A DNA stretch of 64,000 bases from Pardosa pseudoannulata (GCA_032207245.1 CM063500.1:38472487-38536486); one strand, 5' to 3'. Positions 23,362 to 35,999 are shown, counted from the first letter of the stretch. A program made the numbers and translations. Notes: a model not told the origin generated them from the sequence alone.

Positions 23362-25674
23362 CTAAGCACTTTCTATCAAATCACTTCTGTCTAAAATTCT
23401 ATTTAGTTCCTCTGGAGAAAGAACATAATTTTCATTAGTTTTCACAAACCCACTAGAATCTGACGACTGTAATAATTGTACTAACTCCTCGATAGTAAGC
23501 TTATCGTTTTCTTTTTTGAGTTTTGAATTAAACCTGCCCTTTTTTATGATAACTTTCTCTAACTTTCTTTTAGCGTTAGCCCTTTCAAACATTTTCTCAT
23601 CAATAGTATTTGGGATAATTAATCTATACACTAAAACCGGCTTATTTTGTCCAATTCTATGACAACGATCTTGAGCTTGCAAATCTCCCTGAGGATTCCA
23701 GTCAGAGTCATATAAAATTACAGTATCTGCAGAAGCAAGATTGATACCTAAGCCACCAGCTTTTGTACTGATGAGAAAAATGAAAGAGTCTTTTGATTCA
23801 TTAAAACTTTTTATTTCCTCTTGACGCTCTGCCATAGACATAGAGCCACAGAGAAGATTATAACCATAGTTGCGATATATACAGTAGTCTTCTAAAATTT
23901 CTAACATTGTTACAAACTGTGAAAACAGTAGTATTTTATGACCTCTTTTTTTCAATTCTGGTAACATTACATCCAAAACTAGAAGTTTCCCACTGTTTGA
24001 AATTAGATCTTCATCTATCTTGTGCCCACCCGTTTTGGAATCAAGAGGATTAGATATTAAATAAGGGTGACCACATATTTTTCGTAACATCATACACGTA
24101 TTTCGCAAATTCAAATTGATATCAGCAAATAATTCAGTATCTTCTGATTTTGAATTAACAGACACACGCAAATTCTTAACTTCACTTGGAATATCTTTCT
24201 CCTCAAATTCCTTACTTTCTAATTCTTTATAAATATGAGAAAAATCAACCATTTTACAATGCCTTGACTTATTGTTATCCAGAATTTTTGCATCAAAATA
24301 CTTGCCTGAAGAATTATTGGTAATTACACTTTCTATAGTTTTGTTTAATACTGAAGTGTAATATTCTTTCTGCAACTTGGTCAGTGGTGCATGGACAACT
24401 AGTTCTCTCTTAGAAGGTAACCACAGTTGAACCTCGGCTTTGGTTCTTCGTAAAAGGAATGGGGTAAGTATTTCATGTATTATTGAAACAATCTGTTTCT
24501 CTTGTTCTTTAGCAACAATTTCATCAGTTCCCCCTTTTTCAGATATGCGAGATATATCAAACCATGATTCAAACACTTTTAAATCATCAAATATCTCAGG
24601 CAAAATGAAATTTAAAAGGGACCATAATTCAGACAAGTTATTTTGTAATGGAGTACCTGTCAGAAGTAAACGATGTGAAGTAGAAAACGACTTCAATGCA
24701 AGGACCAATTTACATTCAAAATTCTTTATACGCTGTGCTTCATCTACCACTAAAAGTGTCCATTCATACATAGATAGAAATTTAGCATCATTTAGTGCAA
24801 CCTGATAAGAAGTTATGACAACAGGACAACAAGACACATCTAAATTAATGACTTTCTTCAAAAATTTATCTCTCATTGTTTTTCTCTCTTCTTTAGTTCC
24901 ATGATAAACCATGACAGGTATAGATGGTGCAAACTTCATGAATTCAGAATGCCAATTAGACACAGTAGATAATGGTCCACATATAAAAAAAGGTCCTGAA
25001 ATACCCATCTCTATCAAATAAGCTATAAAGGCAATAGTCTGAATTGTTTTTCCCAATCCCATTTCATCAGCAAGAATTCCATTTACTCCATTTTCAAACA
25101 AAACTTTAAGCCATTCAAACCCATCAACTTGATATGGATACATAGTTGCACCAGTCAATAGTAATGGTTGATTCTCTATTTTATTATTAGATGAAATACT
25201 TAGCTCTTCATTTTCATCATTTTGATTATTTCCATTTTTAAAGGAATTTACAACAGTAAGAACAGACTTTTTATTTTGAGTATTTGTGGCAGCTTTCTTC
25301 CTTTTTTTACTTTGGCCCCTTGTAAGCTCGGTTTGTTTTGCAGCTCTTAGTTGTTTTTTAGCTTCCTTTAACTCATCTCTCTTTAATTTTTCTGCCATAA
25401 ATTGTGCATAAATACTACTACGACTCAGAAGAAGATTTAGACGTTTATAACATTGCTCTTCCTGGATAACTTTTTCTTCAGCCTTCATTTGCTCTTGTAG
25501 CTCACGTTCAGCTTTAATGCTTTCTTTTTCTAACAATTTTTCTTCCTCAACCATACTCTTTGAAATTACATCTCCAATTAGTGATGTCATATCTTCATTT
25601 GAACATTCAGATGTATTATGTTCTGAACTTGATGATGCTTCATGTTCCCATGAACTATTCTTGAAATCTGCCAT
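23362..25674 (-). CDS. HELLS: Lymphoid-specific helicase HELLS/LSH (SNF2 family)
   Basis: This complete 770-residue protein is a DNA-dependent ATPase that remodels nucleosomes in the nucleus. In vertebrates HELLS works with CDCA7 and supports DNA methylation and heterochromatin; that role is known for the family, not shown here. An acidic/Ser N-terminus is followed by a charged coiled coil at about 40-110 and a basic KKRKK patch near 123. Motif I is DEMGLGKT at 203-210. The Walker B box is VVDEAQ, ending near 314. Motif III is LLLTGTPLQNN at 337-347. In the C-terminal lobe, motif V is STKAGGLGINL near 636-646 and motif VI QDRCHRIGQ near 668-676. The ending LDRSDLIES matches vertebrate HELLS (LDRSDLID). 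Human HELLS is 838 residues; the N-terminal linker is shorter here. The whole coding region is one exon. An acceptor-like ttaatttcttatag on the minus strand lies 15 nt before the ATG, so an intron in the 5' UTR is likely and the gene need not be a retrocopy. No frameshifts or stops. Confidence 0.96.
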   Translation of the reverse strand: MADFKNSSWEHEASSSSEHNTSECSNEDMTSLIGDVISKSMVEEEKLLEKESIKAERELQEQMKAEEKVIQEEQCYKRLNLLLSRSSIYAQFMAEKLKRDELKEAKKQLRAAKQTELTRGQSKKRKKAATNTQNKKSVLTVVNSFKNGNNQNDENEELSISSNNKIENQPLLLTGATMYPYQVDGFEWLKVLFENGVNGILADEMGLGKTIQTIAFIAYLIEMGISGPFFICGPLSTVSNWHSEFMKFAPSIPVMVYHGTKEERKTMRDKFLKKVINLDVSCCPVVITSYQVALNDAKFLSMYEWTLLVVDEAQRIKNFECKLVLALKSFSTSHRLLLTGTPLQNNLSELWSLLNFILPEIFDDLKVFESWFDISRISEKGGTDEIVAKEQEKQIVSIIHEILTPFLLRRTKAEVQLWLPSKRELVVHAPLTKLQKEYYTSVLNKTIESVITNNSSGKYFDAKILDNNKSRHCKMVDFSHIYKELESKEFEEKDIPSEVKNLRVSVNSKSEDTELFADINLNLRNTCMMLRKICGHPYLISNPLDSKTGGHKIDEDLISNSGKLLVLDVMLPELKKRGHKILLFSQFVTMLEILEDYCIYRNYGYNLLCGSMSMAERQEEIKSFNESKDSFIFLISTKAGGLGINLASADTVILYDSDWNPQGDLQAQDRCHRIGQNKPVLVYRLIIPNTIDEKMFERANAKRKLEKVIIKKGRFNSKLKKENDKLTIEELVQLLQSSDSSGFVKTNENYVLSPEELNRILDRSDLIESA

Positions 25675-25705
25675 ATTGTTTCTCTAATCCTATAAGAAAT
25701 TAAAT
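25675..25705 (-). promoter_or_regulatory. HELLS: Putative 5'-UTR splice acceptor of HELLS
   Basis: On the minus strand, a pyrimidine-rich ttaatttcttatag ends at 25690 and is followed by 15 nt before ATG (25672-25674). This suggests that a non-coding first exon is spliced to the single coding exon. The nearest promoter-like patch upstream is at about 33.1 kb. Confidence 0.5.
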
Positions 25706-26290
25706 AGATTAGAAAAAATAATCAGATAAAACAAAATTTATAAATTAAAATATACAAATAAGGATATTATCAAAATTCAGAATTTTAATCTGTAACCAAA
25801 TGTTCAGAACTAAATTTAAGTATCTACAGTTCTATGCAATCACAATATTCATTTTTAAATACCAAAAGCATTTTCTACCAATATTTTTAAAAGCAAAACC
25901 ATTTAAAATCTTTTATTGTACAAGGATTAAACTTTTTATGAACTATAGAAGAACAGGTAATCTATAACAGATATTTTTGTTATAGATTATTATCTGTCCT
26001 AAATACAAATGAGTTTCCCCATGCCATGTGATTTTGGCAGTAACTAAAACTAGACCACTTAATGCCATTTAACCTATAAAAAGGATAGTTTGAAAAAATA
26101 TTTGTTCCAGATACTTTCTGAAGCTAAAACACTTTTCCATTAATACAATTGGGAAATCTTTTGAAAATGGACTAAAAGCAATTTACATTTATGATTAACA
26201 TTAACTTATAGACAGAATGCAGTGTTACATCAACTTATGAATGCCTGACAAGTTTTTTGAGTTAGTCCTCACAATGTTTTTTGGGAGGGG
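25706..26290. other. Probable HELLS 5' intron sequence
   Basis: AT-rich, with no coding frame or recognisable element. Confidence 0.35.
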
Positions 26291-26304
26291 GGGAGAAGGG
26301 GAGG

Positions 26305-26482
26305 TTTGGTTTGGTTTGGAGTGCTACGGTCTACTTTTTTGTAACACAAGGGCTAATGAGACCGGGACCTACAGCTTAAAGCCGATTCCGAACGGCTACG
26401 AACATCCATGCCACAGTGGGATTTGAACCCACGAACTCTGGTACCGAAGGCTAGCACCCTAACCAATTGGCCGTTGTTCGGC
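26305..26482 (-). mobile_element. tRNA-derived SINE, full length
   Basis: Reverse-strand copy with the GGTTTGGTTTGG tail, the gggctaatgagaccgggacc body, the B-box region gggatttgaaccca, and the A-box region ccctaaccaattggccg. G-rich 14-bp duplications (13/14) lie at 26291-26304 and 26483-26496. The short frames at 26241-26590 are products of it. Confidence 0.85.
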
Positions 26483-26496
26483 GGGAGAGGGGGAGG

Positions 26497-27310
26497 AACA
26501 TATATTAATGATTATGAACCAGACAAGGCATGTTCAATACATGCCCTAGAATATTTCAGAATTAAGTTTTTAAAAATGCCTGAAAACTAATATAAGATAA
26601 ATCTATTTGACAAAACCTAATTTTGAAAAATGTACATTTTGTCAAAAAAGTTTTTTGAGTGATCAAACTAAAAATAGTGAATAAAAACAATATTAATGAT
26701 TATGAACCAGACAAGGCATGTTCAATACATGCCCTACAATATTTCAGAATTACGTTTTTAAAAATGCCTGAAAACTAATATAAGATAAATCTATTTGACA
26801 AAACCTAATTTTGAAAAATGTACAAAGTTTTTTGAGTGATCAAACTAAAAATAGTGAATAAAAACAATATTCTAAACAGTACTTTCAGAGGGTTTAAAAA
26901 TGACAAATATATATATATATATATACATATTTATACTAGCTGAAAACCCGGCGTTGCAAAAAAAAAGTTTTAATCTTCACTATATTAAAAAAAATTAAAG
27001 TTCCATAAGTAACTGAAATATCTACAAACTCCAATCCTCCATGCTTCCTTTAATTAAAATCTGCATGACTTAGCTATTAGGAAAGGGCAGCTGACTTTAA
27101 ACCTTTCAAGTATACGAAATATTATATATTTGACATAAAAGAAAACTGATAGGAAATCACATGAGACTGCAGATCGCCTCGATGGAGAAATTTAAAAATT
27201 AAGGAGTTTTTAATGACCTTTGATGAAAATTAAGTAGCTTTAAGGGCCCTTAAAAATGAAAGCTAAAATTAAGGAGTTCTTAAGGACTTTTAAGGACCGT
27301 GAGAGCCCTG
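26497..27310 (+). mobile_element. hAT-like family B, copy 4, 5'-truncated
   Basis: It follows copies 1 and 2 from ggaacatatattaatgatta to the right end gaccgtgagagccctg. The first end is lost beside the SINE. An internal stretch of about 190 bp (attatgaaccagacaaggca onward) is duplicated in tandem at about 26502-26690 and 26691-26870. Confidence 0.75.
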
Positions 27311-27319
27311 TAGTAAATG

Positions 27320-27998
27320 AAATATGACAAAATAGTAAATAAATATGAAACTTTGAACAAGTACATACATATGTAACAGTTTATAAATCAGCATGATATT
27401 TAGGCATGTTTTAATGTAATTTGTCTCATTATGTGATGTTAATATATGATTACCCTCTAAAATGCATAATGCAAAAAAAAACAAACAAATCACAATAACA
27501 AATTTTACAAAATACAATTATTTTTACAAAGTGGTACAATTTAGCACAATGTACAACCAAGTGGTATGTGAGCCAAAAAGGGGTCCCCCCCCAGAACGGA
27601 GTTCAGTGGGCTTGCAAAGCGTGGGAGATATCCCAAAATTCTAGAACCCTATTTTCTAGCAAACCTTGTTCTTTTCGGATTCTTAATAAAAAATAATGTC
27701 AATAAATTATATTTTATATAAAATGACACGTAATTAATATTTGATTATTTTCCTGTAACTAAAAATATAAGACCGCTGAATTTGATTTTCTAGCGTCCAT
27801 TTCAGCTGTGCTTATTTTAGATTAATTAGATTTAATCGCCCGCAAAAGCACTAACCTATTGTACTGAAAAAGCCCCCCATTCGCAGGAGCATGAAGCTCC
27901 AGCACAAGGCTAAGAAAAAATAACCATTAGATCTCAGAGAGAACAATAACTGAGATAAATTTCAGCATGCTCTGGAGGTTTGTTCATTTTGCCTGAAT
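27320..27998. other. Non-coding sequence
   Basis: No gene seen. The two opposed frames near 27.3-27.6 kb are AT-rich chance frames. Confidence 0.35.
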
Positions 27999-30152
27999 AA
28001 TTCGTACACTTTTTTAATGGAAAAAATTAAGCACCATTCAAACTTTTTAAGCACCTCTTATCAGAAACATATCAGATAAAATAATGGTTATTACATTAGG
28101 TTCAACAAAAACATGAACAAAAGAGAGTGTATAAGTGAGAAATCATTGTATTTCACAGAGACAGAAGTCAAACTTTTGGGTAAAAAAGGAGAAAAATGCA
28201 AATAAGAGGTAGTTAAATAACTATTAAAAATTAATGCTCTGAACAAGATGTTATTAATTTCATGCACTTTGTTTTTAAATCTAGAGACATATCTAAATCT
28301 TTTCATAAATGCAAAAAAGTTTTATAAAAAATGAAGAAAAAAACTTAGTAAATGAAAGAACAGATCTTTCTACCTCATTCCTGAGATTCACTATAAATGT
28401 ATAAAATGGAGATTCACCATTTATGGATAAATTAGCATTGCAAACAAAAGGAAAATCATGAGATCAAAATTTTCATTTGTTATAAGCTGGTTTGTTAAAA
28501 TAGGGATTTCAACAGTACACCAATAATTTAAAAGTCATTTCAAATAGCAAAGCTTTAAAATGCACTTCTAAACAAAACTTAAAAATTTTGTAACATTAAA
28601 ATTTGTTTTTAACTAGTTTGTAAAATTCTATTAATTTTTCTTAGATTGATTTATAATTAATGTTTAAAAAATACAGTATAAGTCTAATTTTTTTAAATGG
28701 ACAATTTCAAAAAATTTTTAATAAAAGTAGCAGATCCAGATGTTAAATATTAGAGGGGAAAAAAGGAAGAAAATGAATGAGGAAAAATGGAAAGTAAAAA
28801 ACAATTTAAAAATATTTGTTTTGCATAATGCAAAAACAAGTACCTATGTATGAAATATACCAGAAGCTAAATAAATTTTACTAATATAAACAACCACTCG
28901 AGTCTCCTAATCAAAAAATGTTGAAAACAGATTCAAATCAAAAGTTTCTCAAATATCCTAATTAAAAAATAATTAATAATATAAATGCGCATTATAGATA
29001 TCAAATTTTTAGAAGACATTTCTATTGTTTATAGAAATGTCTTCTAAAAATTTTTTAATTTTGTGACTGCAGAATTTCTTAAATAGCAATAAAATGTATA
29101 TCTCAATAATTGAGAAAGATACAATAATTATCATCAGATTTAATTTTAATCAATGTCTAAAAACTCATGATTTAAATAATATATGCACTGTATAAGGCTA
29201 TTTTTTTAAGTGGACAATTAAATTTTTTTGTTGTTTTTTTTTAAATAGCGATATTTCGGGACGATGATAGAATATGACGGGATTTTTTTCGGTATCTGAG
29301 AAAGGGGGTTCGAATTGTACTTTAGACTAACAGATTTGTAACCATTTAGTTTGGTCTGAGAGCGCTAGAGTTTTATGTTAACCGAAGGCTAAAGACATCG
29401 GAATTTTCTACTTAATTACTACAATTCTGAACAGCTACGAACAAAGAGCGGGATTCGAATCCGTGGCCGCGCCCTACCGATTCAGCTATAGGCTAATTTT
29501 ATCGGGATTGCCGTTAAAGTTTGATTTTTCATCAACTTCAATGCACACAAAACTTCAATCACTACAATCGAAAAAAAAAATTCGTCCCTTTGGTTTTGAC
29601 ACTTTGATCGTTATTTGGTAACTTTCAAACATCTGTACCGCCAATAAATAGCCTAACTTTTTTTTCGAGGGGAGAGCAGGTGAATATCCCACAGAAAGAA
29701 AATGTTAGAAAAACAAAGATGTTATCAAAACATGGGAAAAGACGATGTGTGTAATCCGTTCCACCATTACATAACTCCGTAAATGTTGAGAAGGAAAAAA
29801 CGAATAAAAGGAGTGAATGGCCCAAAGAAAAAAGGAATAAAAGGCGGGAATAGCCGGAAAAAAGGAGGAATGCCGTAAAATAAGGAATAAAGGAGTTCTA
29901 GAAAAAAAGAAAAAAGAGGAAAAAAATGAGCGCTGCGGTGTCTGATTTCATTAACACTGAACGATTAATCCCGAGCGACCTTTTATGATTTTCCTAGACG
30001 ATTTCGAAATATTCAAATAAAAACTGTCGGAAAAAAAATAAGGACTTTAGGGGAAAATTAAGCACTCTTTAAGCACTTTTTAAGGCCTTAAAAACGCGTT
30101 TCGAAATTAAGCAGTTTTTAAGCACTTTTAAGCACCGTACGAACCTTGTCGT
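27999..30152. mobile_element. Possible large hAT-like element, boundaries uncertain
   Basis: The right end is clear: repeated ttaagcacttttaagcac blocks lead to gcaccgtacgaaccttg, which resembles the family B right end. The left end may be aattcgtacacttttttaat followed by ttaagcacc, but the terminal bases are diverged and no target duplication was found. The interior is AT-rich and holds an old SINE at 29347-29495. Confidence 0.4.
29347..29495 (-). mobile_element. Diverged tRNA-derived SINE
   Basis: On the reverse strand there are a B-box-like ggattcgaatccc and an A-box-like tagctgaatcggtaggg, with traces of the common SINE body (gaacagctacgaac). It is older than the full-length copies. Confidence 0.6.
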
Positions 30153-30279
30153 GGTATTTTTTTTTTTTTCGTTTTTTAGATTTAATTTCTTAAGTGTCTC
30201 ACAAACCTTTTTTATAAATTGAGGATGGCTCCTGCAAATGTTTTCAGGCATAACTTTTTATGAAGTTATGGGCTTTTCA

Positions 30280-30514
30280 GGAATTTGAGGGATCAGGAAA
30301 ATTTGGCAATTCTGCAATGGTGAATGGGTGTTGGTTTGCTTGCCAGGATTTATGATGTCCGACTTGCAGATCCCTCATGCACCTTGTAGAAAGAGACTCA
30401 ATTGACGGATATATATAAGAATGTCTTAAGAAAGGAGTGAATGAGCATTGGGTGAAAAGATCTGTGAGAAAGGAAAGTTGGTTTGAATCAAGTCATTTGA
30501 GCCTCTTCAAATGA
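30280..30514 (+). pseudogene. Merlin (ISXO2-like) transposase N-terminal remnant
   Basis: One frame reads CPTCRSLMHLVERDSIDGYI, then an in-frame stop, then KKGVNEHWVKRSVRKESWF and ESSHLSLF. The CPxC zinc-ribbon half, the DGYxW/C context and the SVRKGSWFxxSHLSL motif are typical of the N-terminus of Merlin transposases in animals. Upstream, a shifted frame gives DQENLAILQ, which fits the usual segment before the zinc ribbon. The DDE catalytic domain is missing. No TIRs were assigned. Confidence 0.65.
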
Positions 30515-31243
30515 CGATGGCGATCACTTGTACAAAAATAGAGCCAAAAACATGGCACAGGGCCCCCGGAACTTGGAATCCACCGGAAAATGCAATTCTA
30601 GTTCATAAGGCTTTTTCTTTGGTATATTTCTTAAACATATTAAGTTGCTGATATAATACTGAAATCTAACAAAAATTAATTAAAAGATTAACTCTTACAA
30701 CATGTTTATAAAATATTCTGTCTGTACTCACTTTTCAAATAATTAATCTAATATCAAAAAACTGTTTACTGAGAATATAATTTTAACAGAAAAAAGTAAG
30801 TGACTGAAAGTAATAGTGAAAAGTTAATTGATCAAGAGTTGAGAATGTCTTATGTTAACAGAAAAGTTATGATGTAAATAATTGCATATCATGGTATAAA
30901 TAATTAGTTTGTACTGTATCATGAGAAATACAGTTATCTGATCTTTGTATATATCTGTATGAAAATTCTTTTTAATGACTCTACCATACCTTCAAGATCA
31001 TAAAAGAAAAAAATCTGGTTACAGTATTATCCTTATAATAAATATAGGAGAAAAACATTTTATTAAGAGTAATTTTTAATTTTCCTGTATTAGTCAACAT
31101 TGTAGAATCCAAGTTCCATGGCTCCACATTTTTTATATGCTATGTCCTATCCAGGTCTTGCATTTATGATTCATATTGGCAAGTGCTCTTTAAATCAAGT
31201 ACTATAACTAAAAGGGGGGAGGCTTCAAATTTTTAGATTATAT
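30515..31243. other. AT-rich sequence
   Basis: No gene recognised. Confidence 0.35.
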
Positions 31244-32024
31244 CAGGGTTGGAAAAAAATCGTGATTTTTTTTTTAATCAGATGTATTTGATTTAAATTA
31301 CATTTTTTTATTTAAATCTGATTTTCTTGACTTTTCCTGAATACTAATTTTAATTGTTGCTTTTATGTTTTTTGCCATATACATAGAATAGCTTATTATA
31401 AGAAGTAACATCTTATCTATCTAGTATATTATACACACTGATTACCTAAAATTAAATGTATAAATTTTAATCTAAACACATTCCATTATTTTGTAATTGG
31501 ATAGTGCAAACTAAATAAGATGTAAATTTAAAGAATAAATTACATATTCTTTTAATGCAAACTATTTATTTTAAAAAAATCAATTATTTCAATATTTTTA
31601 AGCACCGAATTATGGATTTAATTGTTTTAATAAAAACACTAGCTCTGCTGCTTTATCCACTCCTAATTGGTTTTGATGGCTAGAATGAATACCAAAACAA
31701 GAAAACAGTCTTTCCATTCTAGCAGACGAAGCCACAGCTATTGTTATTTGGTAAACACAGTGGATTTCAAGTTTTGCAATACTCTCTTTACCTCCCATCA
31801 CATAAACTAAATTTCACCAGTCATGATCAATCATTGTACTACCTCTACTAGATACTTTCTGATAACAACCTCTAAATTCTTGGAAAGCACATATTTATTT
31901 ACATTAATTATTGGTATTAAAGTGCTGACTGATTCCCAATTCTCCTGTCTTTGGAATATAGGGTTTTTTTTTTTTTTTTTTTTTTTTTTGGAAAAATCAA
32001 CTGATTTAAATCATGCCAACCCTG
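31244..32024 (-). mobile_element. hAT element, decayed
   Basis: The left end is cagggttggaaaaaaatcg and the right end on the reverse strand is cagggttggcatgatttaaa, both followed by AT-rich gatttaaat blocks. The CAGGGTTGGC start is a common hAT TIR. It encloses a transposase fragment on the minus strand. No convincing 8-bp duplication remains. A poly-T of about 26 nt near the right end is likely slippage. Confidence 0.8.
31610..31801 (-). pseudogene. hAT transposase C-terminal (dimerisation) fragment
   Basis: The frame contains ASSARMERLFSCFGIHSSHQ followed by LGVDKAAELVFLLKQLN. This is the hATC dimerisation motif (SSAxxERxFS ... NRLGVxKAAxLVFL). Upstream sequence on the minus strand is broken by stops, so the catalytic domain is lost. 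Confidence 0.8.
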
Positions 32025-33000
32025 GAATATGCATTTAGATTTACCTTAAAAGCATTTTAAAAGTTAACTTTGTGGGTTAGTCAATATTTAATTATTCAAG
32101 ATATAAGATTCATTTATTACATTACTGAGGGAGTCAAAATTTAATTTATTATTTTGACAAATTACAAAAATAAAATTTAAACATACCAAACACTGGTAAA
32201 TAACTTTAGAAATTAATATATATTACGAAGAAAACTAGAAAAATGTTGTTAAGAGCATAACCAGTACAATTGGCATTAGCATAATCTGGCTATAAAAAAA
32301 TTATGAAATATTCAAGATTAACATATTTTCTTTTGAGTTAATGTTCTTTTATATTAAATTTCATAAAGAATTAATAACAATACAAAGAATACTTGAAACT
32401 TTACCGCGTTCTTCAAAGAGATCATTATATGTTAACTGGAATCAAATTCAAAACATAAAAATTTTAAAGGGGGAAATCAATTTGCCAAAATAATAATAAA
32501 GAAAAAGTAGTGCCTTGATTGTAAACGATGAAAAGTACATAAGTTCAGCTATGATATATAAAAAGCATTTTGAAGCGTTCTTAAAATTTCAGATACTTTA
32601 CTTCTACATTCAAATTGTAATGTGCGATTAAATTAAGAGGTTTTGCTCTGGTCTTTATTGTCAAGTGATAGAATTTCTTTAAATACTTGTTAAGACCAAA
32701 TTTTATTAATTTCACAAATCTCAAATCCTTTATTTTGATTTACATTTAGAAAATATTAATCCTGATTTCTCACCTTTTTGTGAATATTAAAGAACATTAA
32801 AGAAAAAATAATTTCCAAAGAATACCTTTTTTAAATTGCATGACACAAAGTTTTAAAATTATCAATTAAACTAGCTTTTGGCAGTTGTTCCTCGAGACAA
32901 TGAGAAAAAACTACTTACTGTTAAAATCCAAATTATAACATTTCTTCTCTAATAAAGAACAAATTAATAATTTCTTATTATATAATGCGGAAAAACCAAA
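32025..33000. other. AT-rich sequence, probable HELLS 5' intron
   Basis: No coding frame or element recognised. Confidence 0.35.
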
Positions 33001-33235
33001 CTATTTCCAGTTCGTATAAGAATTACCGCCAAAATTACGTAACTTCAGCAGATGTTCTTGTTCTTCTTGGAGCGTCTGTGAGGTGAATCAGCACTACGAA
33101 GCTAAAATGCGCATGCGCGAGATGTATAGATTTAGTGGCAACCCTTGGTACGGTTGGCATGGCAAATGCCAAATCTAATCCTTGTAGTAACCATGTTGGC
33201 ATCATCAAATTTGTAGCCAAATTGTCGCCATGAAT
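33001..33235. promoter_or_regulatory. Promoter-like GC-richer patch with an NRF1-type site
   Basis: This patch has markedly more GC and CpG than its surroundings and contains TGCGCATGCGCG at 33108-33119, which fits the palindromic NRF1 consensus. NRF1 sites are common in promoters of housekeeping and cell-cycle genes. It is the best candidate for the HELLS promoter (minus strand, ~7.4 kb upstream of its ATG) and may act in both directions. Confidence 0.5.
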
Positions 33236-33239
33236 TGTG

Positions 33240-34921
33240 TATTTACATAGCTTTGAGTAATATGTTGCAAAGATCGATGTGAAAATTTTAAGTTATATCG
33301 ATGACAAAAGCTGATTTATACAAAGTAATAGTAATTATATTAAATACATACTTGACTGAAAGTGAGAAAATGCCATATTCTTGTAATAATGGCCAAGTTT
33401 TTATAAATTCACTCAAAAATGTTAAGATTTGCAAATTTCTTTTTTTGTCTTGGACTTTTAAGAAACTGAATGCAATGCTAACTTCAAGCCCGTAGACTTC
33501 TAAGATATGTTGCAATTTGAATACATTAAATAAATTTGTTAAGGATAATAAATAAGTTGTATTACAGTAAGCAAAATGTTCTTATAATAGCATTGTTGCT
33601 GATTTGAATTGATAATTAACACAATATTTATACCTTTTTCTTCTTTGTTTTGTTATAATGTATAGTAGTTTACATATAATGTATATATATAAACTAATTA
33701 TAGTTAATTTTCTGTTATTAAAAATGATAGATATTATCATAGAGTTTCTTTATATAAATAACATGGGTTATTGTTGATAAATTGGGAAAATATATTTTCT
33801 TATTTTAAAATTAAAGTGATTTAACACAATCATATGTCTTGTGTTAATATAAATGTTAAGTGATTGTTTTCTTGACAATTATTCCATTCTTGCCTTATTG
33901 GCTATTTGCATTATTTTTTATAGTTATTTGTTAAGTTTTATAATAGATTGTAGAAAGCAGTTTTTTTACATTATTTTATAATTTTAGGTCAACCTAAGCA
34001 TAGAATACTATTTAATTTACCACTTAAAAGTAAAGTTAATTAATAAAGTGAATAAATTAAATTTTAATATTACATATTATGTAGACTCATTGTAATTCTA
34101 AAAGGAAAAGATTAAACCTAGTACATAGCATTCTACTAAGTTAACATTTATATTACATTTTGCAAACCTAGTACATATTGTTTATAATATTTTCAAAATT
34201 GCTGAAATGCAGTTTATCAAACATATGGTAGTTTATTTTAAAACACTGTTATGAATAATCAGGACAAAGGGAAAAACTAATTGAAGAATCTCTTTAATCT
34301 ACAGTTTAAACATCCAATAGTGTATTAAATCCTTATAGTTCAGAGAAACATATATTAATTCTTTCTTGTCAGAGAAAATAATACATAAAAAGTGACTTAA
34401 ATTAGCTGTTACATTTTATTTTAGTGTATAATATGTTTGACAATGAAAAAGCTAGATGAATACTTAATGAATGCTGTTATAAAGAATGTAGGCAGCATTT
34501 AATTGAGTGTTTTTTTGGCTGTAACACATCAAAATAGAATTTCTATGCTTGTTTTATTATACAATACTTCATTATTTTTATTTTGCTTACATTGTTTAGG
34601 ACTTCAATTATAAAATTACTATCAAATTCGACATCTTTTGTAATTTTATACAAAAAAAGAATCAACAGAGGAGAGATAAGTTAGACTGCTGCGTTGAATA
34701 TTAAATGGAAAAATTTAATATGTTCGCTCAGATTACAGAAAAAATAGAAAATGCTATGACTGCAGATAGTTAATAAAAATTATGAATATAATAATTTTGT
34801 GTTAATTTTATCATCTTAATGAATGAACCATTACAATTTCTTGAAAAAATTTTCAAATCAGACATATGTTGAAAAATAAAAAAATCTATATTAGTTTATA
34901 TATTTTTATACACGACTGTTT

Positions 34922-34964
<43 letters not shown>

Positions 34965-35650
34965 ATTTTAAATATAAAACTATAAATAATTTACTTGAAA
35001 TTTGTGTAATCATTAAGAGAATTCAAAAACAATTTGAAATTTTTTTTAAACATAAAGAATGAATATAGTCAAAAAGGGAATTAAATGCTTGGTAAGCAGA
35101 AAGTTTAGTTAGTATCCCCAAATTCACAAATTAAAAAATAAATTAGATATATGTCAACAAAATTGCTTGAATTTATTATAAATATAAGAAAGGAAATATA
35201 CTAAAAGTTGGCTTTTTGATTTTCAAACACGGTTGAAGAATATGAAAATGATTTCATAGTCAAAATAATTTTATAGAATTACTGAGAACTATTAACAATG
35301 AAGTAACAGTGAATGCACTGTGTCTAATGTAGAATTTAAAAAAGAAATAAAATATATCTTGGCCAAATCAACAACAAAGATTTAATTGCTTTGCCAATCT
35401 AAAGTTTGGATAAAATGAGATGAGAAGTTTTATAATTTAATTTTCAAATTATTAAAATGTTAAGAAAATAAGGGTATAAAATTTGTATGAGTAAAATAAT
35501 ATTATTGGCAATTTTAAAATTAATTGATGAGGCAGCATGCATTTTAATAAGAAATCACTGTAAATTATGTCATTTACGATTGTAAAAAACTCAAATCAAA
35601 ATATTGTCAGTTGTAAAATCCTTAAATTCGTATCAAAATAAGTCTTGATT
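33240..35650. other. AT-rich intergenic sequence with (TA)n
   Basis: Contains a (TA)n tract at about 34922-34959. The overlapping frames at 33.3-33.5 kb are AT-rich and lack signatures. No gene recognised. Confidence 0.4.
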
Positions 35651-35999
35651 TTTTTTTTCTCATAGTATAACATTTTTAACCTTGTCACATTTTTTTTTTT
35701 TTTTTAAATTACGCCCATCCAAGGTTAATTTCGAGCATGTGATGCCTGACAGTTTGATAAATAAAAGAAATTGTCCCAGAAGGTGAGGGCGTCTCAGAAA
35801 ATGATAAAGCAAAATCTCTCCGGACGAGTCAAAATATGCTTTCTCGTCATGGGAACAGAGGTGTAAAAGATACAATGAGAGGAATCCACAAAGTGAAGCC
35901 GAAAAATCTTGTCAAACATGCTTTCCTTTGAATTATTTTTGGCCAACCGGAGCGATTAATAAAATAATATAGTAACCCTTATCTAACTTTCACAAAAGT

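Noticed and set aside
24440..24805. 121-codon frame on the plus strand inside HELLS
   Set aside because: It is a shadow of the HELLS coding frame, without any motif.
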